Positions 57,426-64,000 of a stretch of 64,000 bases of DNA are shown here, piece by piece. How positions within the stretch are numbered: the stretch's first letter is position 1; the number at the start of each line of letters is the position of its first letter. This DNA is from Nymphalis io (lineage: Eukaryota; Arthropoda; Insecta; Lepidoptera; Nymphalidae): positions 372,001 through 436,000 of the forward strand of contig NC_065893.1 of NCBI RefSeq assembly GCF_905147045.1, given 5' to 3'. The position numbers and the translations under genes are program-made. The notes beneath the pieces are model-generated. The model saw only the letters and a program-made list of their open reading frames with translations, did no database searches and was not told where the DNA came from.

Positions 57426-57728
57426 GCCAAGATGGCCTAGTGGTGAGAACGCGTGAATCTTAACCGATGACCGTGGGTTCAAACCCGGGCAAGCACCACT
57501 GAATGTTTATGTGCTTAATTTGTGTTTATAATTCATCTCGTGCTTGAAGGTGAAGGAAAACGTCGTGAGGAAACCTGCATGTGTCTAATTTCATTGAAAT
57601 TCTGGCACATGTGTATTCTACCAATCCGCATTGGAGCAGCGTGGTGGAATAAGCTCCAAACCTTCTTCTCAAAAGGGAGAGGAGGCCTTAGCCCAACAGT
57701 GGGACATTAACAGGCTGTTACTGTTACT
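57426..57728 (+). mobile_element. SINE-1 (tRNA-derived), full length with target duplication
   Basis: 303 bases: head 'gccaagatggcctagtggtg' (A-box-like) and 'gggttcaaacccgggcaagc' (B-box-like), body 'taattcatctcgtgcttg', 'gtcgtgaggaaacctgcatg', 'gcagcgtggtggaataagc', tail 'ggaggccttagcccaacag', 'tgggacattaacaggctg', ending in TTACTG repeats. 'gtttgttataaa' is present at 57414-57425 and 57729-57740, a clean 11-12 base duplication. The tail resembles RTE ends, which suggests mobilisation by an RTE-type LINE. A 62-codon frame inside is a by-product. Confidence 0.92.
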
Positions 57729-57740
57729 GTTTGTTATAAA

Positions 57741-57900
57741 AAAGTAGCCTATATCCTTCTTAGGGATTCAAGTTTGCTTCATACCAAATTTCATCAAAAT
57801 CTGTTCAGTGATTTCGCTGTAAAAGCGTAACAGACAGACAGCGTTAATATCGCATTTAAATACTCATATAGTATTAGTAATAGCGTTCAAGTTACGTTCA
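57741..57900 (+). repeat. Family D repeat
   Basis: 'gtagcctatatccttcttag', 'gcttcataccaaatttcatc', 'aaaatctgttcagtgatttc', 'gtaaaagcgtaacagacag', 'gcgttaatatcgcatttaaa'. The SINE-1 copy landed at its 5' side, so family D is the older of the two. Confidence 0.75.
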
Positions 57901-58239
57901 AAATCTAGACGTATGGTATGTGTATCTATAAATCTTTATATCTTCATGTATATTATGCTATTCGATATAATATTAACCAGCGTTCTTTGTCCGCGATTGA
58001 TTGAGCCGCCTCCTCGGGGACGCCGGCGTAGGTAGAATGAGTAGGTGTCGAAGGGATTATTCTATTTACGAATATATATTATTCCATTTATTGTACCATA
58101 AACCCGTATAAATGTAAATATATAACATTCCATATGCCATAACATAAATTGCGGCTCAAGTTTTATGTAATCGTGTTCTTAATAAATAGCTTAAATCTAT
58201 ACACTATTCAACTTTTGTGAGAAGTTTCTTCATTAAAAT
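57901..58239. other. Non-coding stretch with CG-rich patch
   Basis: At 57990-58045, 'gtccgcgattgattgagccg' and 'ctcctcggggacgccggcg' stand out from AT-rich surroundings. No gene recognised. Confidence 0.35.
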
Positions 58240-58594
58240 GTTTTAAATAATGGTTTGAGTTTTATAAAAAACACTTATAAGGGAATAATAATTCACGATT
58301 TTATCAAGAAACGTTCTGTATCGGGTAAACAGTTAAACGCTGATTATCTCTTTCTATCACCAGTAAGTTTTAATTCGAAAGATATCAAAACATATATTAC
58401 TCAACCGCTATATGATTATTTAACTGTGGAATGCTTTGCCAGAGTCCGTATTTCCTGATAGTTACAATGTTGGTGTCTTCAAATCCAGAGTAAACAGGTT
58501 TCTTATAGGCAAGCCTGCTACATCCTAGACCGTGTCGATGCTTAACATCAGGCAAGTCAACGGTCAAACGCTGGCCTATTAATTGTAAAAAAAA
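58240..58594 (+). mobile_element. LINE 3' end, C-terminal reverse-transcriptase remnant
   Basis: A frame reading 'LWNALPESVFPDSYNVGVF' then 'KSRVNRFLIGKPATS' ends at the stop 58526-58528. This is the usual C-terminus of jockey/CR1-type LINE proteins. The 3' UTR from 58519 onward is identical over 64 bases to 19650-19713 and ends in an A-run. Upstream stops show the coding part is decayed. The element is 5'-truncated. Confidence 0.8.
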
Positions 58595-58779
58595 ATATGA
58601 CGTGTAAGAGACGTGAAGAAAATCATCTTATTGTATATATGTAAAAAAAAAACGTAAACAAATTATAATTATATGCATTAACAAAACAGTTATACACTGC
58701 AAGCAAAGTTACGAATAAGGTTTTATGACGAAATTTTTAGATGTATCTCTCATACCTCTTAACCCCTCCACGACACCCG

Positions 58780-58930
58780 TCACATATTCTACTGGTAATT
58801 AGCAATACTTGCTATTGCTATGTTCTGATATACATGGTGAGCTAGTGTAATTGAAGGCACAAGGGACAATATTAGTCAAAGGAACTAAGATGTTGGTTCG
58901 TTGATTATGTAAGGAATGATAATATAAATA
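58780..58930 (+). repeat. Family A repeat, degenerate
   Basis: 'tattctactggtaattagc', 'aatacttgctattgctatg', 'gtgagctagtgtaattgaag', 'gcacaagggacaat', 'tgtaaggaatgat'. Both ends are missing. Confidence 0.6.
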
Positions 58931-60518
58931 TTAATAGAATGAATAAGTTATTTTAATGTTTTTATTGTACTGTTTGAATTTTCTAGTTGTACTTCCTTCT
59001 GTCGTAATAATAATATCACATAAAAATGTCTACGAAAAATCCACACCATCCATATACGACAGTATTTCGAAAATAAATATAATTTGCTGAAATCAGAATA
59101 AGGTCGCGGGATAAATCTTGCAAGGGTTGAACCCTTTCACTGCACATTCAATTAACAGACATGTAGCGGCGATGATGGGAAAAATCACACCGTAATGGAA
59201 AACAATACGACGTTCTCGATGAAAACCATTGATCATATTAGGGGTGAGATGTTGACAATAATTTAATAATTATATTTATTAAATTAATTTACTTTATATA
59301 TTTCACTTAAAAATAAATACATAAAAAAATAAAAGACCTTAAATGTCTCCTCATGACCTTAATATACTCCTTAAGGAGATCTATAGGTTCAAAGTCATCT
59401 ATATGTCTCAAAAGGGCAGCCTAGAGGGACAGGAGTATTTATCAGATGAGTCGTATCTTTCAAGCTTTCGCATTTCAGCGACAACATCCAAAATTCTGTT
59501 CTTGTGATATAAAACTCTTACTCTCTTTTCTGTATATAGGTTTATATATCTATAGTTAAATAAAAACAAATTCATCTAAATTCATTTATTTGATTTCCCC
59601 ACTCTAATTTCTTAACTGATCGTTCGAATCCGTCCAATCTCGTGAGACGAGGCAGTAACATACGTCTGTGTCGACAAACAGTCGTTCCCGAGTATTGTTA
59701 TATGAAGAAAACATATACAAGTAGGTAATACAAGTGTAGTGCCTACCTTTGATAAGCTAGAACAGTTCACATTACACAGGAGAGCGTTTCAGCTGAGTTA
59801 CTGAGCGGCATACGGCTGTTTATTGCTACTAGAAATAGTAGTTCATGAACGGGATCCATCCCAATAGTATCACCTAGTAAATAGCATGTCAGGTCAAAGA
59901 CTCATCTTCGTGTATGTAAAAAAAACGATTATTTCTGTTTTATATGTAATGATGATGTCACCGGCAACAGCCACGTCAGTTGGGCATGACATGTTACTAT
60001 GCACGAGTGTAAGCGCAAATATATGTGCTTCCTTCATCTTCATAAACAAGACCGCAGAGCTCAAGGCAAATTTTTCATAACTATTTACTATCCTGACTCA
60101 GGGTTTGTACCAATAGCTTGAGATCTTCAGCCTTATAAGCTTTCCTGTAGACTAATACAAATAATTTTAATAAGTATTATTAATATAAAACAAATTATTG
60201 ATATAATTTTGGTCGCTTTTGACAAGTTAACCGCCGTCGCTTATCAATGTGCCGTGTGTCTGTGCGTGTTCACGTATAATACGCCCAATAACAGTAACAT
60301 TATGCGAGCGAGGGGAATAACTCTGCTTACGATGTTAGCTAATGTTCTACATGAATTTGCTTAGCCTTTTCAATATGCGATCGTGCGGTGCCTTTGATTC
60401 TATATGCTCTATAAACATAATTTTAAGTGTGACATTAAAGAAAAGGTAAAAATGTGTACCAATCAAATTTATGTGATGGGATCATTATATGTATGTAAAA
60501 GGTAATTATATCTATTAT
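58931..60518. other. Unique non-coding DNA
   Basis: No gene or repeat recognised. The 64-codon plus frame at 59886-60080 has no domain. The stretch 59620-59900 is a little less AT-rich. Confidence 0.4.
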
Positions 60519-60720
60519 GAAATTTCATCTCGTACTCGGCGGCGAAGAAAAACGTCGATAGGAAACCTGCATGGATCCGCTACATTTATTTCCAACAGCC
60601 CGCATTAGAGTAGCGTGATGGAATAAACCTCAAAACCTTCGCCTCAAACAGAGATATGTCTTCATCCTCAAAATGTCCCAATGCGGCTAGTTTGATGTTA
60701 CTTTTTACTTTTTCATATAT
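60519..60720 (+). mobile_element. SINE-1, head missing, diverged
   Basis: 'atttcatctcgtactcggcg', 'aaaaacgtcgataggaaacc', 'tgcatggatcc', 'cccgcattagagtagcgtga', 'tggaataaacc', 'ttcgcctcaaa', then a tail 'atgtcccaatgcgg'. The tRNA-like head is gone. Confidence 0.7.
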
Positions 60721-60806
60721 TAAAAACCTTTTACGTACTTATTATGATCCCATTATTTTTATTGATATACATAAATATAATATGGTCGGGAAAAATGAAA
60801 ATGAGA

Positions 60807-61003
60807 TTTCATGTACTTAATTTGCGTTTATAATTCATCTCGTGCACCGGCGGTGAAGGAAAACGGTCAGATCAAATTTTGCACGTGTCTATCTACCCTT
60901 TAGTGTGGTGCAATAAGCGCCTTCTCCTGAAAAGCTTGTACGTTGGGCAAAAGCCCATATGTGGGTAATGTACAGTGCAAGTTGTTACTTTACTTTTAAT
61001 GAT
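60807..61003 (+). mobile_element. SINE-1, head missing, diverged
   Basis: 'catgtacttaatttgcgttt', 'ataattcatctcgtgcaccg', 'gcggtgaaggaaaacgg', 'gtggtgcaataagcgcc', 'ttctcctgaaaagc', 'gcccatatgtgggtaatgta', ending in TTACTTTACTTTT. It lies about 90 bases after the previous copy in the same orientation. Confidence 0.75.
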
Positions 61004-63100
61004 TTAATAATAAATCCTAAATTTCTATAACGTACAACTTATGAATATATTACTCAACTTAGAAATTAACTCAACTCATAACATCCGATTACCCGGATGT
61101 GCGGAAGTGTATGTGTGTTTGTGCCCAAGTTATTAGCTTCACCTGAGGGCGAAGATGTATCAGAGTGTTTGCCTTCAAACAATACATTCAAATTGTTATG
61201 AACCCCTCTTAGTGTGTACTAAAGCCAACTAACTTTATACTAAATAACGTCCAAACGAAAACAAGCTTTATAACTAAGATACAATAGAGATTAAAATCAA
61301 ATGATGTTATAATAATGTTTCATGTTACAATGCAAGTTTGAATATTGACACAAGTAAATGTACCTACCTATTATTACTGGCTCGATATTAATTCTCAATA
61401 GCTGTTTCTATGTTAAGAGGGGCTCGGTTTAGTGGTTCTTCAATTGATTTTGTACGTTAAACAACAAGTCGGGTGGAGATCATATACGTGGAACTGATGG
61501 GGAATTAAAAAGATGATTAAATTGTGCGTATAACACTTAATTATATTGCACATGAATAATTTACTTTGAGGAATTTATTTAAATAAGTACATACAATACA
61601 ATATTTAAAATAGCTACTGTACAATAACCGTGGAATGATGGCTAGAATGCCAGAAGATTTTCCGATTCTTTGGGCGATAAATGAATTAGCCTTTTATCGG
61701 TGGAGGCAATGAGACGGGATGCTGTATGTTTTAAAAATGTTTTCATTCAAGGTTCACGTGTTTCAATTGCAAACGGAACAAAGATTTCCAAATGTTTAAT
61801 ACAACTGTTCCAGGGTTTGAATTTCCATAAATTTCACACTGCTAGCTTGATAATTTTATTAACGATAGCTCAGACAAAATATTTTCTTGTAAAATATAAA
61901 AGATTCGTAAATTCGTGTAAATATATGTATAAACGATTAAAAACTTTTGTTCAATTAAAATATAAAGCTGTATAGTGATTGTTCTCTTGTGATGCATTTA
62001 TGTAATGAAAAACAAGTAACGATTTGAATTATGATTAATTTAAAAAAGAAGGAATCTTTTAAATCTCTTAATTTATTTGTACATATTTTTTATGTATTTA
62101 TTTTGGATATAAATTTTTGTTTATAAGCCAATTTTAATTGTTCTTTTTAGTTTAGATTCAGTAAAGATCCAAGATGGTTGCGTGTTAATACGGACTATTG
62201 AAAATTGATAATTATTTATTTGGAGCGTACATTCAATCAAATTTTTGAGGATGGATTATGTTTATAGTGGAAACATTAAAAAAAAAACAATTTTATTAAG
62301 AATAATGTACACATAAAACGATTGATTTGTAATTTCCAAAACGCGTAGCTTCGCTAACGTGGTTCAGTTTATGAAACAAATCCTTCAATATCGGCCATAT
62401 TAACGTACATGATGCTTTTTTGGATTGTAGTTGTAAAATATACAAATTTTAGCAGCGGTAGTCTCCAATAAAAAAATATAGAAAGAGAAGTTTTGGTATT
62501 GGTAACTCGCAAATAGGTAATCATATTAACTTTAAAAGAGGTAATTATTTTGGAATCAAAGAGACACTAATTTTATTTATATGTATAGAAGTAAACAGAA
62601 ATCATCAACATAATCACTTAACAAAATGTAAAGCCCACGTTTACCCATAAGTAACCTCGTAACAAAATGTTAACCGGTTAATACCGGATCACGTACCGTA
62701 ATCACCTACGACGTGCAAACAATTTGAGTATCGCAAGTTATTAAAACATTCGTTCGACATAACATTAATTGCTTAAACCCTGCAATGTTTGCGGGGCCGA
62801 AGAGACCCGACGATTATTTTTGGGTGTTTGAGTTTCGGTTGGGTAAATGAAAATGGGTCATCTCTTAATGCTAGATTATGGTTTTTGATAGCATGCGGAG
62901 TGTTTTAAATTATTGTAATGTGTGCTTATGTCTTGATTGTTTGTTATAATAACACTTGAAAAAAGGGAGAAAATTTTTGATATTGTTTGATTATTGTTAC
63001 TAGTCATGATTGTATATTATATAAATTGTCAAAAATCATTAATAAAATCAGCGAGACCGAACTTCGCTCTGCTTTAATAATATTTGTTATATTTTTGACA
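61004..63100. other. Non-coding block, no gene seen
   Basis: Mostly AT-rich unique DNA. The 91-codon plus frame at 61700-61975 has no domain, and its second half is dominated by K, Y, L and I codons. I do not call it a gene. Confidence 0.4.
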
Positions 63101-63355
63101 GGTCGGTTGGCGTGGTTGGTAGATATTTGCCTTTCTCGCCGATGGTTGTGGGTTCGATTCCCACCCAGGACGGACATTTGTGTGCATGAACATATCTGTT
63201 TTTCCGGAGTCTGGGTGTAATTATCTATTTAAGTATATATTAAGAAAAGTGGTATAAATAGTATATCAGTTGTCTGGTTTCCATAGCTCTGCTTAGTTTT
63301 GGATCACACAGCTGTGTGTGAATAATGTCCCAGGATATTATTATTATTATTTATT
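63101..63355 (+). mobile_element. SINE-3 (tRNA-derived)
   Basis: 'ggtcggttggcgtggttggt', 'tgcctttctcgccgatgg', B box 'gggttcgattcccaccc', 'agtctgggtgtaattatcta', 'cagttgtctggtttccatag', 'aatgtcccaggat' and (ATT)n. The 77-codon plus frame at 62987-63220 ends inside it and is a by-product. Confidence 0.88.
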
Positions 63356-63420
63356 ATTATTATTTATTAAATAATATTATTATTATTTATTAAATAATAA
63401 TAATAATATCCTGGGACATT
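63324..63420. repeat. Inverted repeat made of SINE-3 tails
   Basis: 'aatgtcccaggatattatta' at the left is matched exactly in reverse at the right ('taataatatcctgggacatt'), with about 45 bases of ATT/AAT-type sequence between. It looks like the tail of this SINE meeting the tail of a second, inverted and mostly lost copy. Confidence 0.8.
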
Positions 63421-63928
63421 TGTTTAGAGCCGTACACTATATATGTATATGTATACATATATACAAGAAATATCTACTTATTTAATATTATAAGATAATA
63501 AGTCTAGATTAATCTTAATTGAATTAATATAAAAAATGTATATCGCTTAAAACACAAAAAAAGTTTAATAACAGCTAATTAATGTCCAACGCCAGCAGTT
63601 AGCGAGGCCACATTTCGTACGTTGCTCGCCTGCATGTCTATATAAATTAGTATACAAGGCATGTACATGTTGCAAAATTTCATCTGATGCCTGCAGTTTC
63701 TATATTGTATTTCTTTACCACTGATAAGAAGATTAATTATATGAAAACTCAATGGTACTTGTCCGAATTTTAATCAACAACCTTCTATAAAGATTTACTT
63801 GCTTAATCTGCTGGGACAACAATGATGACCAGTTAAAATATACATCTCAATACCAAGTAAGCATATATGCTTACACGCCGCAAAATAAGTTACAATGAAA
63901 TAATGTTAATACTTAATAATAATAATAC
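63421..63928. other. Non-coding stretch
   Basis: No gene or repeat recognised. Confidence 0.35.
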
Positions 63929-64000
63929 TGGTGGTAGGGCTTTGTGCAAGCTCGTCTGGGTAGGTACCACCCACTCATCAGATATTCTACTGCAAAACAG
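63929..64000 (+). repeat. Family A repeat, cut by window end
   Basis: 'actggtggtagggctttgtg', 'caagctcgtctgggtaggta', 'ccacccactcatcagatatt', 'ctactgcaaaacag'. It has the same 5' start as the copies at 15583, 22153 and 56945 and continues beyond the window. Confidence 0.85.

Noticed and set aside
61700..61975. 91-codon plus-strand frame.
   Set aside because: The second half is dominated by lysine, tyrosine and leucine codons from AT-rich sequence, with no recognisable domain or flanking gene signals.

Overview
The window looks like butterfly (Lepidoptera, probably nymphalid-type) nuclear DNA. It is AT-rich, has no operon structure, and is crowded with tRNA-derived SINEs, 5'-truncated non-LTR retrotransposon tails and mariner/MITE sequences of a lepidopteran kind. 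The family-level placement is inference from repeat style, not from a host gene. I found no convincing host protein-coding gene in 64 kb. Nearly every open frame is either a chance frame in AT-rich DNA or a piece of a transposable element. The window is best read as a gene desert or the inside of a very long intron.

The one confident functional host gene is an intact tRNA-Val (anticodon AAC) at 24313-24385, with internal A and B boxes and a T5 terminator. The best preserved mobile elements are an RTE-clade retrotransposon fragment (minus strand, about 25.1-26.3 kb, one frameshift), a near-identical short relative at 48.2 kb, and an internally deleted mariner with both terminal inverted repeats and TA target duplications (32464-33334).

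Layout. 0-9 kb: unique AT-rich DNA with worn SINE and RTE scraps. 9-15 kb: a worn ~290-bp repeat (called family A here), a short MITE, a strong minus-strand G-quadruplex motif (12095-12117) and a GC-rich island (about 14.15-14.96 kb). 15-24 kb: more family A copies, one nested inside another repeat. 24.3-27.4 kb: tRNA-Val, then a dense pile of SINE, LINE, RTE, SINE, MITE and SINE. 27-33 kb: mostly unique. 32.4-36.6 kb: mariner, a stretch with Hox- and Meis-type motifs, a repeat holding a perfect 29-bp hairpin, a SINE, and three apparently identical tandem copies of a 580-bp unit. 37-45 kb: sparse remnants and unique DNA. 45.9-47.6 kb: two full-length SINEs of one family with visible target duplications. 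48-64 kb: RTE piece, MITE, a perfect 24-bp hairpin, many family A copies and SINEs, a LINE tail nested in a family A copy, and a SINE with an 11-12 bp target duplication.

Labels used here (mine, not database names): SINE-1 is a ~300-bp tRNA-derived SINE (resembling Metulj of Heliconius, from memory). SINE-2 is a ~365-bp tRNA-derived SINE ending in 'ggaggac'. SINE-3 is a ~265-bp tRNA-derived SINE with an (ATT)n tail. A is a ~290-bp A-tailed repeat with a constant 5' start. D is a repeat with the phrase 'tttcatcaaaatcggttcag' followed by 'aacagacagacag'. E is a retroelement tail with 'gacctgagaagaaccggcg'. There is no sign of genes working together as a pathway; the interest lies in repeat dynamics and possible cis-regulatory DNA.
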